Positions 21,350 through 32,486 are shown, counted from the stretch's first letter. The stretch: DNA of 64,000 nucleotides from Allium sativum (GCA_030737875.1 CM060915.1:634324786-634388785); one strand, 5' to 3'. Numbers and translations are program-made. The notes: generated from the letters alone by a model not told the origin.

Positions 21350-22375
21350 CCAGATGGGGATAGGACCGTCTAGGTTGGAATTTGGATTTCTTTATTATCC
21401 GGTTCGAACTTTATTAGATTCTGACGCATCGAGTTCGTTTATCTCATCATTGTTAGTTGAGTCACTGCACTTAGACACCAGTTTGGTAGATGATCCCTTA
21501 GTTGTTTTAAACCCAATTGGGGCTCCATGATGTGTTTGGGTTTGAAAGTTTCTATACTTAGCGTTGAGTTTAGATGTGATGCTTTTTGGGCTTCACGGGC
21601 TATGGGTTAGTTTGGGCATGGACTGGTTATCCAGTAGGGGTGCCGTTCTTGATTTTGAAGGGAGAGTTGTTAGGCTTATGACCCGCTTGGGTAATACTCT
21701 CGAGATCTCTTGTAATCCCATGGAATCTGTTTTGCTAAGTTATCTAGAATCGCTTGACACGTCGGTCGAGAGTTTGCGATCTGTTAGAGTGGTCCGGGAA
21801 TACTCGGATGTGTTTGAGGAGGTGAAGGGCTTACCTCCGGAGCGGGAGATTGACTTCCGAATATATCTGGTAGACAATGCTAAACCTGTATCTTTACCAG
21901 TGCGCCACATGGCTCCTCGCGAGAGGAGGGAACTCCATAAGCAAGTAGGGGAGTTGCTTGAGAAGGGGTCCATAAGACAAAGTATATCGGAGTGGGGTGC
22001 TCCAGTAGTTTTTGCTACGAAGGCGGATGGGTCCCTCAGACTTTGTGTAGGCTAAAGAGAACTAAATAAACTCACAAAGAAGAATAGACACCCATTGCCG
22101 AGGATTGATGATCTCTTTGATCAGTTGGTTGGCGCCTCAGTATTTTCGCAAGTTGGACTCAGCCACGGGGTTTCGTCAGTTGAGAGTGGCTGAGGATAGT
22201 ATAGAGAAGATTGCCTTTAGGACTCCGGATGGTTTTATGAGTGGCTGGTGATGCCATTTGGTTAGACGAACGCCTCCGCATACTTTGTTGATTTGATGAG
22301 AAGGGTGTTCAGGGAGTACCTAAATAAGTTCGTGATGATCTTGGTGGATGACATCTTGGTCCTTTCTAGGAGCGA
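21350..22375 (+). pseudogene. pol: Element D protease and N-terminal RT, broken
   Basis: The retropepsin region reads VRTLLDSDASSSFISS (21405-21450); the DSG/DTG catalytic triad is altered to DSD, which should inactivate it. A stop near 21530 interrupts the protease; the frame 21564-22055 continues with GMDWLSSRGAVLDFEGRVVR, then [23 protein letters not shown], a stop at 22053-22055, [23 protein letters not shown], a frameshift near 22150, and [23 protein letters not shown] ending near 22375. The catalytic DD of the RT is still present. The RT is then interrupted by unrelated DNA. Confidence 0.82.
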
Positions 22376-22660
22376 AATAAGTTTTCGTATGTGCTCAATA
22401 GTTTGAGCAAAGCCCGTTATGGGATAAACGGTGGTTTTGGAGCGAGACTGGCAAGGACATCCAGAGTTGGACAAGGGCTTAATTATTTAGCCGTTTTTAC
22501 TAGTATCATCTCACGTAGGTCGTCTGAATTCGAAGGAGGTATCCCTTGGGTGTTTGTCTGATATTGGTTTAGGCCTTTGGGGCTTGCATTTGGGGGATGT
22601 CGAGTTCGACTAGGGTGGTCTGCGTGAGAGATGGATAGTTGTGACGATTTTGCATGGGAG
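22376..22660 (+). other. Foreign 285-bp segment inside element D RT
   Basis: No RT similarity. It separates [12 protein letters not shown] (ending about 22375) from a second version of the same RT motif, ILIFSRSGEKHALHLREVLE (22662-22720). A stretch near 22430-22470 resembles words of the O LTR (around 11450-11490), but the match is weak. The origin is unknown. Repetition of the DDIL motif on both sides suggests recombination between two templates rather than simple insertion. Confidence 0.5.
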
Positions 22661-22682
22661 AATATCCTGATTTTCTCTAGAA

Positions 22683-24500
22683 GTGGAGAAAAGCATGCCC
22701 TACATCTTAGGGAAGTGTTGGAGACTCTTTGAGCGCATTGCCTTAAGACAACAAAGGTGGATGGAATTCTTAGCATCCTATGAGTTTGAGATAGCGTATA
22801 CCCCTGGCAAGGGTAACGTGGTGGCAGACGCCTTAAGCAGAAAAAAAGGGCTGTCTTTGAGTTCATTGTTCGTGGAATGGCGAAGCTTGGAGTTTAATTC
22901 TATGTTTGACTTTAGACCTTCCGTTGACTTTGTACCCGGTTTGCTAGCCTCCTTGGAGGTTAGGCCTGCTCTGTTGGGGCGGATTGGCGAGGCTCAGCGA
23001 GACGACCCACAGTTGGTTGAGTTGGTAGAGAAGCTTATAAGGGGGGAGTCGTCCAGCCATTTGGGTAGATACACCATAGATGATAGGGGATGGTTGCATA
23101 GAGACGGTAGACTTTGTGTACCGCAAGATGAGGGTTTGAAGAAGGCTATTTTGGATGATGCACATCGTTCAAGGATGACTATTCATCCCGGTGGAGACAA
23201 AATGTACCAAGACATGAAGAGAGTTTTCTTCTGGGCCAGTATGAAGAAAGATGTGGCCGAGTATGTGGCTAGATGCTTAGTGTGCCAACAAGTTAAAGCG
23301 GAGCAAAGGAAACCCGGTGGGTTGCTACACCCATTGGAAGTTCCGCAATGGAAGTGGGATAGTGTCTCGATGGATTTCATCGATGGGTTACCGAGATCGA
23401 GGAAGGGCAATACGGGAATTTGGGTTGTGGTAGACAGACTTACCAAGAGTGCCCATTTTATACCCGTGAAGAGTAAGAGGACCGCTCCATGGCTTGCTTC
23501 AGTCTATGTTAAAGAGATTGTTAGATTGCATGGCGTACCATCCAGCATTGTGAGTGATCGAGATCCTATCTTCACTAGTGAGTTTTGGAGAAGTTTGCAA
23601 GAGGCGGTAGGGACTCAGTTGTGTTTGAGCACCGCATATCATCCTCAGACGGACGGTCAGACCGAGAGGGTGAACCGTATCTTAGAAGATCTCTTGAGGC
23701 TTTGTATCTTGGATTTTGGAGGTACATGGGAAGAACATCTTCCTTTGGTGGAGTTCACATACAATAACAGCTTTCAGTCTAGTATTGGCATGGCACCTTT
23801 CGAAGCTCTTTATGGAAGGTCTTGTCGATCTCCTACATGTTGGTGGGAATCTACGGATAAGATCTTGCTTGGGCCAGATATGGTTAGAGAGACTTCAGAG
23901 AAGATTGATTTGATTCGAAGAAGGATGAAGGCAGCGCAAGATAGACAGAAATCTTATGCGGATCGGAGAAGGACGGATCTTGAGTTTGAGGTTGGGGACA
24001 TGGTTTTTGTCAAAATATCTCCGTTGAGAAATGTTGTTCGCTTTGGGTCCGTTGGGAAGTTAGCACCGAGGTTTGTTGGGCCGTTTCCTATTAAGGAAAG
24101 GATTGGACGGATGGCATATAGGGTGGAGTTGCCCGACAGACTTAGTGGTGTTCATGATGTATTCCATGTATCATATTTGAGGAAGTGCTTACATGAGACT
24201 GCAGAGGTGGTAGAGCCGAGCTTGCTTAGAGATGTAGAGGTAGAGCGTGATGCGACGATTCGACGATCTCCTACTCGCATCCTTGGGTCAGAAACTAGGA
24301 AGTTGAGGAACAGAGAAGTTCAGCTAGTTAAAGTGCAATGGGGAGATGACGAAAGCAATACTACTGGGGAGACGGAAGCGAAGATGCGTTCTTTGTACCC
24401 ATTTCTTTTTGAGAGTATGTCTTTTAACGTCTCCTTTATCGTTTGTCTAGTGCTTATCTTATCTTTAGTATGTCCTCTCATTAATACCTTTGACCTTTAG
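22683..24500 (+). CDS. pol: Element D integrase with chromodomain (605-codon open frame)
   Basis: The longest intact frame in the window. It inserts element cDNA into chromatin. After about 25 codons of out-of-frame RT sequence it reads LRQQRWMEFLASYEFEIAYT and DALSRKK (end of RNase H/linker), then the HHCC zinc domain (AHRSRMTIHPG...CLVCQQVK, about 23160-23300), the DDE core (MDFIDGLP near 23370; VSDRDPIF near 23550; HPQTDGQTERVN near 23640-23670), the GPF/Y module (FVGPFPI near 24070-24090; GVHDVFHVSYLRKC) and a chromodomain ending near 24410. The region between RT motif and linker lacks the RT thumb and all of RNase H. In the chromodomain the usual TWETE is TGETE, losing an aromatic residue. 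The start codon is arbitrary; natural expression would be as part of a polyprotein. Confidence 0.85.
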   Translation: MEKSMPYILGKCWRLFERIALRQQRWMEFLASYEFEIAYTPGKGNVVADALSRKKGLSLSSLFVEWRSLEFNSMFDFRPSVDFVPGLLASLEVRPALLGRIGEAQRDDPQLVELVEKLIRGESSSHLGRYTIDDRGWLHRDGRLCVPQDEGLKKAILDDAHRSRMTIHPGGDKMYQDMKRVFFWASMKKDVAEYVARCLVCQQVKAEQRKPGGLLHPLEVPQWKWDSVSMDFIDGLPRSRKGNTGIWVVVDRLTKSAHFIPVKSKRTAPWLASVYVKEIVRLHGVPSSIVSDRDPIFTSEFWRSLQEAVGTQLCLSTAYHPQTDGQTERVNRILEDLLRLCILDFGGTWEEHLPLVEFTYNNSFQSSIGMAPFEALYGRSCRSPTCWWESTDKILLGPDMVRETSEKIDLIRRRMKAAQDRQKSYADRRRTDLEFEVGDMVFVKISPLRNVVRFGSVGKLAPRFVGPFPIKERIGRMAYRVELPDRLSGVHDVFHVSYLRKCLHETAEVVEPSLLRDVEVERDATIRRSPTRILGSETRKLRNREVQLVKVQWGDDESNTTGETEAKMRSLYPFLFESMSFNVSFIVCLVLILSLVCPLINTFDL

Positions 24501-24989
24501 ATAGGGTAAATCTATGGTTGAAACATGTGTTTGAGACATGTTATGTTTGATGGATGCGTGTGGATGCAAGTGGTTGCTAGTGGTTGCTCGTGGATGCATA
24601 TACACACACTCTAGACACTAGATCGGCTCAATCACTTCATATTGCATATTGCATAAAATTGTGTGTAGGAAGCTATATTTATGGATGTATAATGATTGTG
24701 TTATCATATGGATGATGCATTTTGGTGAATGATTGTGCACTCATGTAGATATTGTATGTGTCGATAGGGTTCTCTCGCATACATAATGGATGCATGGCAC
24801 TATCATGGTTTGCATATGTTCATACATTAGATAGGGAACATATACACACACTTTTTGCATATGCTCATACATCATTAGAAACTGTTTTAAGGACAATGGA
24901 TGCCCGTGTTTGATGGATTGAGTAGATGGTTGTTTGGATGGTAGGATATGCATTCTCCTTAGCTTAGAGATTTCGGGGACGAAATCCTT
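24501..24989 (+). other. Element D 3' noncoding region
   Basis: No coding signal on either strand. Repeated words GTGGATGCA and GTGGTTGCT occur near 24555-24600. A perfect hairpin GATTTCG-GGGA-CGAAATC (24969-24986) precedes the purine tract, as in B and E. Confidence 0.8.
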
Positions 24990-25003
24990 TAAGGAGGGGA
25001 GAA
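24990..25003 (+). other. Element D polypurine tract
   Basis: TAAGGAGGGGAGAA directly before the 3' LTR start. It is the plus-strand primer. Confidence 0.92.
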
Positions 25004-25217
25004 TGTAACACCCCGAATTTCGGTTAATGCTAAAATTCACAAATTAAATAATAACTAATCCCAGATGTGGGAATTAGGGGAAACGGGTTGCACCGTTGCG
25101 TTCGTCTCGGAAAAATACGCGAAATAGAGTCTGAGTTTTCGAAAATCAGAGTCCGTATGAAGAAGATATGGACGAACAAAGTTAGGCAGAAAAACCGAAA
25201 AACTAGCCAGAATGCAC

Positions 25218-25314
25218 TGGCGCACTTGTGAAGTGCGCCAACACAAAAATGCACTGGCGCACTTGTGAAGTGCGCCAATACATTTTTACACTGGCGCACT
25301 TGGGAAGTGCGCCC
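25218..25314 (+). other. Three perfect hairpins, element D 3' LTR
   Basis: Second copy of the TGGCGCACTT/AAGTGCGCCA array at the same LTR position as 17380-17476. Being in the 3' LTR U3, this copy would be at the 3' end of a transcript started in the 5' LTR. Confidence 0.85.
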
Positions 25315-26181
25315 GTGTCGAGCCAGAAACCTGCACAGCTTTCTGGCTGGCCTGGTGCACCATTTTAGGGTTTAGGCTGTGTTTTGGGGCTGGTTTCTGG
25401 AAGATTCCGAGATCTGATGGTCCTAATCTAATTTAGGGTTAATCTAATGGCCTAAAACACTTGCCTAATCCTATAAATAAGACCCTAAGCTAGCCCTAAA
25501 TGATCATAATCCTATACTCTAACTAAACTATGCCAAAATTTTCTATGATCATGGCCTCCACTCAAAACCCTAGCCTCCATCCTATTTCTAAACTATTTCT
25601 ATGAAGGCTTTCATGTGCATACAAGCATCTTTGAGTTGTATGAGTGATCATTGGCTTGCATTCATCATCAAGTTGCAAGCTTTATGTTCAAGGCTAGAGT
25701 TTTTGGGTGATTTGTGGCAAGGGTTTGCTTATTGGAGCTTAGTGGTGAGTTTCTATAGACTTAACAATCAATTGTTAAATTGATTATGATAGGATATGAT
25801 AAGATATGGCTATGTTTGTGGAATCAATGTGTTTATGCAAGTTTGGTATAGTGTATGTTGTGTGCTATATGCAAGTTTAATGCTATGTTTTATGATGCAA
25901 AACACTATGTTGAACATTGATTCATATGTAACATGTTATGCAAGCTATATGGGAGATTATATGCAAGTCTATATGTAACATGTTATGCAAGTTATGTATT
26001 TGGTTTTATGCAAGTTATGTATTTGGTTTTATGCATGCTAAGTATTTGGTTTTATGCATGCTATGTATGTGGTTTTATGCATGCTAAGTATTTGGTTTTA
26101 TGCATGCTAAGTGTTTGGTTTTATGCAAGTTTGTCTCTTTTTATGATATGCATAATATATGCAAGTTTGTCTCTAAGTATG

Positions 26182-26571
26182 GCATGTTATGCAAGTTCAT
26201 ATGCAAGTTATGATACATATTCATATGCAAGTTATGATGCAAGTTCATATGCAAGTTATGATACATATTCATATGCAAGTTATGATGCAAGTTCATATGC
26301 AAGTTATGATGCAAGTTCATATGCAAGTTATGATACATATTCACATGCAAGTTATGATGCAAGTTCATATGCAAGTTATGATACATATTCACATGCAAGT
26401 TATGATGCAAGTTCATATGCAAGTTATGATGCAAGTTCATATGCAAGTTATGATACATGTTCATATGCAAGTTATGATGCAAGTTCATATGCAAGTTATG
26501 ATGCAAGTTCATATGCAAGTTATGATGCAAGTTCATATGCAAGTTTATGTGCAAGTTCATATGCAAGTTGT
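26182..26571 (+). repeat. 24-bp tandem repeat, element D 3' LTR
   Basis: Same array as 18345-18733, with variant order (GATACATATTCACATGCAAG units and two adjacent GATGCAAG units). This indicates unit-level changes since insertion or between templates. Confidence 0.9.
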
Positions 26572-27040
26572 CTCTTTTATGATATGCATAATGCAAGTTT
26601 GGGTTAAATACTAGTTGGGTTTAATGTATGTTCATATATGCAAGTTGACACCTTTTGAACCCATGATAAAGTTACATGCTATGTTGGCTAAACCCATGAC
26701 ATTTGTGATGAATCTTCCCTTTGTTATGTCATGTTATGAGAACGAATTACGTGGGGAACGATGGGGTTAATATGCATGTTAATAAAATGATGTGAAATGG
26801 GTATGATTAAGCATACCACAAATTAAATGGACATAATTGGGAATTTACCTATTGAGTTAGGTCTACCCATATTATGAAATTGGGAATTTACCTATTGAGT
26901 TAGGTCTACCCATACTATGGAATTGGGAATTTACCTATTGAGTTAGGTCTACCCATATTCTTGAAAACATGATTAATTAATTAGGGATAATTAATACAAA
27001 TTATGGGGGTGATTAATTAGGTGTAATTAATCGACTAAGA

Positions 27041-27253
27041 CACGAGGTTGGACTCAGTTGTAGCGTAAAACTGCCCGGACCCAACCGGCTTAACCAGTTG
27101 CTACAAATGTTAGCCCAATGTGAGAGGTCTTAGCCACAAACTAAATACGTGATTAATGTAAAGACACGAGGTTAGACTCGGTTATGACATAAGGCTGCCC
27201 GGACCCAACCGGCTTAACCAGCGGTCATAAAAGATAGTCTAATGTGAGAGGTC
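27041..27253 (+). other. Stem-loop pair, element D 3' LTR
   Basis: Units 27041-27129 and 27165-27253, identical in pairing to the 5' LTR copies (TTGTAGC/GCTACAA and TTATGAC/GTCATAA). Confidence 0.8.
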
Positions 27254-28655
27254 TTTATGAGGATCACGGTCTTAATTAATTAAGAAACACTTAACCAAAT
27301 TAGCATGTAGTGGGGCATGAGGGGTTAAGTGGGTGCCTTGGGTGGCATGAGGAATCTAGTGGGTTGCCTTGGGTGGCAATAGAAAATACGATTAGAATAC
27401 TTAACCAAAGTGGAACATGTAATTAAAACATGGTTAAAGGGTTAAGTAAGTGCTTTGGGTGGCATGTGGAAATCTAGTGGGTGCCTTGAATGGCAATTAA
27501 AATATGATTAATGACTTAACCAAAATTTATAACATGTAAGTGGACATGGTTAAAGGGTTAAGCGGGATTCACTAGAAATAACAAGCTTAGGTGGTAGCTT
27601 GTGGGGGCCCATTTCAACCAATATCCCAAACGTATCTTAGTGGGCTCGACTCTAGTCGAGTGACGGGACACGCATATTGGGCTTGACTATAAGAGGCCAA
27701 AATGGGTTAGCGGTGGCAACGCATGACCAACGGGTTTCATATGCGTGTGTGGACCCGGGCTGGTAAATAAGACGTTGTTGCATCGTGTAGATATAAGCCG
27801 TGCACCGTTAGTTTTATCAGGTTGCCACGTTGGGTAATGGTACACCCCACGGTGGGGCCAGCACGGGTATCTACGTTAGGGAGCCGATCGAATGGGGAGT
27901 AGTGTGTACACCTAGTGGATTGTAGGGCCCCGAGGCGTCTACTTAGTCACCTAGGGGTACGCGAGAACTATTAAGTTAATTTTATAAGTCCATGGGTGGG
28001 ATCAACCTTTAAGTTAGGAATGACTGGTGTGGTGCAGTGTAGGAATTACCCTTGGGTGGGTAGATCTGGGGTGGTGTAATCTAGTAATTATCCTTGGGTG
28101 GATAAATGCGTCTTTTCGGTTATCTTTGTACATCCTGTGTTTAGTTGGCTACTTAGTGTAGTCATTATCCCCAGAGGTACCGTACCTTGTTTATATCATA
28201 CCCTAATTACTTTAATGATTGTATTGTTAGGGTTATAGGACTCACTCAGACTTATGTCTGACCCCGTTGTTTCTTTATTTTTTTCCCAACCCTCAGGTTT
28301 TCAGGGTGGGCCTAGCACTAGTGGGCTTTGATCAGACTGCTTTATCTATCTTTTGGAGCTTGGACCGTGGATGTAAAGCTCAGTTTATCTTTTCTATTAT
28401 GGCTATTAGGTTATGTAGTGGGATTATGTACTTTCGTTTTTATCAGGATGGATATTATGTACTTGACTCTTATTTATGGTTTTGGTGTAACCAAACATGT
28501 TTTACTTTCCGCTGAAATGAAACGATGTTTTAAATTCTCAAGTATTACTTATATCTGTCTTGTTGTAATTTTTCTGTTCTATATTCACTTAAAATACTCC
28601 ACCGATGTTATGGCATTCCCTTAGTGAGTGACCGTAGCGGGTGTGGGGTGTTACA

Positions 28656-28837
28656 TAGTGCCTAAAGTGTGTGTACATGCATCCATGAGCAACCACTCAC
28701 AACCATCAACCATAACGTGTTTCAAACACATGTTTACATCCGTCGGTTTCTTGCTAAGGATAAAGAATAGGACTAAGGAGATATACTTAAAAAGGTAGAT
28801 ATAAGAATGAATAAACTTATGGGAAAAGAGATCAAGG
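28656..28837 (-). other. Element B 3' noncoding region, right part
   Basis: Continues 16757-17165 across the element D insertion (TSD TAGTG at 28656-28660). It holds GTTGTGAGTGGTTGCTCATG-type words as in D's 3' noncoding region. There is no gene. Confidence 0.75.
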
Positions 28838-30493
28838 AGGTACCCTCAAAGAGAAAAGGGTAGGCTGCGCGTATTTTCCTCTCAGTTTCCCAAGTCGCGT
28901 CTTACTCAACATCACTCCATTGAACTTTAACAAGCTTGACTTCACAGTTGCGTAGCTTTTTGACTTCCGTACCCAAGATACAAGTTGGAACCCTTCTTAC
29001 AGTCGCTACTCGTTCCACTTCTACTTCCTCTAGTATACTTGGCTCCACCACTTCCGCAGATTCATATAAGCATTTTCGGAGTTGAGAAACATGAAAAACA
29101 TAATGAACTCCAGCCAGTCTCTCGGGTAGCTCTACTCTATAAGCCATCATCCTACTCCTTTCAATGATAGGAAATGGACCTACAAATCTTGGTGCTAGAT
29201 TTCCTACGGACCCAAAGCGAATGACATTCCTCAAAGGAGATACTTTAAGGAATACCCTATCTCCAACCTTAAACTCAAGGTCAGTGCTTCTTTTGTCTGC
29301 GTAGGACTTCTGCCTATCTTGTGCAGCCTTCATCCGTCTTCTTATCAAGTCCAGCTTTTCTAAGGTTTCTCTAATCATGTCCGTCCCAAGTACGAGCTTG
29401 TCTGTAGACTCCCACCAACAAGTTGGTGATCAGCACGGTCTTCCATATAAAGCTTCGAAGGGTGTCATTCCTATGGTGGCTTGGTAGCTATTATTGTAGG
29501 CGAATTCCACCAAAGGAAGATGATCCTCCCATGTCCCTCCAAAGTCATGAATGCACAATCTCAAGAGGTCTTCTAATACTCTGTTCACCCTTTCCGTCTG
29601 ACCATCGGTTTAGGGTGATAAGCCGTGCTTAAGCATAATTGCGTGCCTACTGCCTCTTGAAAACTCTTCCAAAACTCGCTCATAAAGATAGGATCTCGAT
29701 CGCTCACTATGGTGGAGGGTATCCCATGGAGTCGAACTATTTCTTTGAGATAAATGGATGCTAGGGACGAGGAAGTCCTTCTACTTTTAACAGGTATAAA
29801 GTGAGCGCTTTTAGTGAGCCTGTCCACTATTAACCAAATACTGGTATTGCCCCTTCTTGACCTAGGAAACCCATCAACGAAGTCCATCGAAATGCTATCC
29901 CACTTCCATTGTGGGACCTCGAGAGGATGAAGCAGACCACCGGGCTTCTTCTGCTCCGCTTTGACATGCTGGCATATCAAACACTTAGCAACGAACTCAA
30001 CTACATCACTCTTCATGCCATTCCAAAAGAAAACCCTTTTTATATCTTTATACATCTTGTCTCCGTCTATGTGTATGGTCAGTTTAGAATGGTGCACCTC
30101 TTCGAGAACCGTCTTCACTAAATCCCTTACTTGTGGGACGCACAGCCTTCCATCCCATCTCAGCCGACCCCTATCATCGATGGAGTATCTATTGAGGTGA
30201 CTAGAAGTCTCACCCCTAACTAGATTTTCCATCACATCAACTAGTTGGGTGTCTTCTCGTTGAACGGTTCCTATTGAGTCCAAAAGAGTAGGCCGTACCT
30301 CTAGTGATGCTAACAGACCAGGCACAATTTCAGAGGAGGGTCTAAAATTAAAGTTTGCTATATATTCCAAGCTTTTCCTTTCTACAAAGAGAGGACTCAA
30401 GGTCAGCTTCTTCCTACTTAAGGCATCTGCTACCACATTGCCCTTGCTTGGGGTATAGAAAATCTCAAAGTCATAAGAGGCCAGAAATTCCAT
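28838..30493 (-). pseudogene. pol: Element B integrase and chromodomain, frameshifted
   Basis: Minus strand from 30493: MEFLASYDFEIFYT and DALSRKK, then an HHCC zinc domain (HHSKLTIHIDG...CLICQHVK), then the DDE core with MDFVDGFP and SDRDPIFM. A frameshift near 29600 destroys the HPQTDG block that precedes the catalytic Glu, and the frame is lost until 29378. The open frame 29378-28902 has the GPF/Y module (RFVGPFPII, FHVSQLRKC) and a chromodomain. A TAA near 28900 splits the chromodomain, whose remainder (ATWETE) lies at about 28880. It is a decayed counterpart of the element D integrase. Confidence 0.88.
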
Positions 30494-30523
30494 CCACCTT
30501 TGCTATCTTAAGTTAAGATCTTT

Positions 30524-30841
30524 CTACGAGAAAAGGTACTTCAATGATTTATGGCCAGTATACAATTCAAACTTCTCACCTAGGAGATAATGGCGCCAAG
30601 ACTTAAGCGCAAAGACGATGGCAGCCAACTCTAGATCGTGGGTTGGGTAGTTTTTCTTATGTACTTTCAACTGTCTGCCTCCATAAGCTACTACCCTCCC
30701 TTCTTGCATCAAGACAACACCTAGTCTCGTATCACATGCATCCGTGTATACGGTAAACATCTTGCTCCCATCCGGCAGTGTCAGAACTAGGGCTGTTGTT
30801 AGAGCCCTTTTTAAACGTCGGAAAGCAATATCGCAATCCAA
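30524..30841 (-). pseudogene. pol: Element B RNase H domain, catalytic residue changed
   Basis: Minus strand: [18 protein letters not shown] (first Asp), [20 protein letters not shown] (Glu) and [14 protein letters not shown]. The family has [10 protein letters not shown], so the third catalytic Asp is Gly here. Flanking stops at both ends separate it from RT and integrase. The domain would normally remove the RNA strand during reverse transcription. Confidence 0.85.
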
Positions 30842-31866
30842 ATCCCAAGAGAAAGTTAGTTTCTTCTTTGTTAATCTTGTGAATGGGGCTGAGATTTTTG
30901 CAAAGTCTTTAATGAACTTTCGGTAAAAGCCCGCTAGCCCGAGAAAGCTTCAGACTTCGGTTGCATTCCGTTGAACCTTCCAGTCTTGCACCGCAACTAC
31001 TTTTGCGGGGCCATGGCTAACCCCTCTTTGGATACCACATGCCTAAGAAACCTCACCTCTTCTCTCCAGAAGTGGCAATTGGAGAATTTGGCCTTTAGCT
31101 GATGTGTACGAAGAGTATCCATGACTTCCATTAAATGCAAAGCATGCTCTTCCTTATTCTTCGAGAAGATCAAGATGTCTTCTACGAAGACCACCACAAA
31201 CTTATTAACGAATTCTCTAAACACCCTACTCATCAAGTCAACGAAGTAAGTGGGTGTGTTTGTCAAGCCAAAAGGCATGACAAGCCATTCAAAGAAACCA
31301 TCCGGGGTTCTGAATGCAGTCTTATCAATGTTGTCTTCAGCCACTCTTAGCTGATGGAACCCGGTACCCAAATCTAGTTGGGAGAAAACAGACGCACCTA
31401 CAAGCTGATCAAACAAGTCATCTATTCTAGGAAGTGGGTGCCTATTCTTCTTGGTCAACTTGTTTAGCTCCCTATAATCAACGCGCCCTGTGTGGAAAAT
31501 CACCAAATTCTCGAGAGTAAGTTATATTGGCCTTATTGTATAGTTGGGTACTAGGCCAAGATCCGGTGACCATCCGCAGTTATGTCGGACCTCAATGAGA
31601 AGATTGTCAATTTGGGCCCCTCACCCAATCCTTTGCTGAAAGTATAGGCGAAGTGAACCATCCGCTTTGTTTGCGAATTCTACTGGAGCACCCCTTTCAG
31701 AAATACTCCGCCTTATAAACCCCTTTTCAAGCAGTTCTTTGACTTGCTTACTGAGCTCCTTTCTCTCCCTAGGAGCCATGTGTCTAACGGGTAGAGCTAC
31801 GGGTTTTGCATTATCAACAAGATATATGCGGAAGTCTATCTCCCGCTTTGGAGGTAAGCCCTTCAC
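30842..31866 (-). pseudogene. pol: Element B reverse transcriptase, interrupted
   Basis: Frame 31866-31621 begins KGLPPKREIDFRIYLVD and reaches ADGSLRL near 31645. About 160 bp of unrelated DNA follow (31483-31644), then [19 protein letters not shown] resumes in the same phase at about 31482. RT motifs follow: [31 protein letters not shown], and the catalytic block as FVEDIL instead of FVDDIL, so the key Asp is Glu. HQLKAKFSNCHFW and RFLRHVV end near 31000; the thumb region (30842-30996) has stops. This RT should be inactive. Confidence 0.87.
31483..31644. other. Insertion of about 160 bp in element B RT
   Basis: DNA with no RT similarity between codons that are adjacent in elements C and D (SLRL and DYRELNK). 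The length is close to a multiple of three, but stops lie inside. I recognise no mobile-element ends. Confidence 0.5.
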
Positions 31867-31908
31867 CTCTTCAAATACATCTGAGTATTCACGGACTACT
31901 CTTACAGA

Positions 31909-32486
31909 CTACAAGTTTTCAACAGACGCATCAAGAGATTCTAGGTAACTAAGCATAACAGAATGTATGGGGTTACAAGAGATTTCGAGAGTGTTGGCAA
32001 GGCGAGTCATAAGTCTAACCACTCTCTTTTCACGATCGAGGACGGCACCATTACTGGATAACCAATCCATGCCTAGAATCAATCCATAGTCCGTGAAGCC
32101 AAGAACAAAGGCGTTGCATTCAAACTCAACGCTCAAAATAGATACTCTCAAATCTCGAAAAATCATTGAAAGATGAGCCGAACCACGAATAGGATTTGAG
32201 ACAACTATGGGATCCGTAACTAGACTAGTATTTAGGTGCAGTGTTTCAACTAACGAAGCAGACACAAACGAGTGTGATGCGCCAGAATCAAATAAAGTAC
32301 GAACAGGATGATCAAACAGAAAAACCAAACTTTCAACAGAAATTTTTCTACCTCTCTCTTGTCCTGGTGCCATGAGAGCCTGGATCTACCCTCTTTCCTG
32401 CCCTGGCGCCATGAGAGCCTGAATCTGCCCTCCAGAAGTGGATCATGTTCTTTGCCCTTGCCCCTGTTTCCTCGGGCAGTCTTTAA
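31909..32486 (-). pseudogene. pol: Element B protease region
   Basis: Frame 32373-31909 reads FLFDHPVRTLFDSGASHSFV, an intact DSG retropepsin active site, then NPIRGSAHLSMIFRDLRV, YGLILGMDWLSSNGAVLD and RLMTRLANTLEISCNPI. It cleaves the polyprotein in intact relatives. Between gag and this frame (32374-32486) a 39-bp segment with CCTGG-GCCATGAGAGCCTG is tandemly duplicated, and there is a change of frame. Tekay-type elements normally keep gag and pol in one frame. Confidence 0.85.

Larger units (their letters stand above)
17166..28655 (+). mobile_element. Element D: recent Ty3/gypsy chromovirus with perfect TSD
   Basis: 11,490 bp: 5' LTR 17166-20818, PBS, eroded gag/PR/RT, long integrase-chromodomain frame, purine tract, 3' LTR 25004-28655. 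The 5-bp target duplication TAGTG is exact (17161-17165 and 28656-28660). The LTRs are 3,653 and 3,652 bp, and I saw only about twenty differences by eye, so insertion was recent. The gag and RT/RNase H lesions must then mostly predate transposition or the copy moved with proteins from another element. Confidence 0.95.
25004..28655 (+). repeat. Element D 3' LTR
   Basis: 3,652 bp, near-identical to 17166-20818 with an offset of 7,838. It carries the hairpins (25218-25240, 25255-25277, 25292-25314), TATA box (25472-25478), 24-bp repeat (26182-26571), stem-loop pair and terminal GTGTTACA. Differences from the 5' copy are mostly single transitions. Confidence 0.94.
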
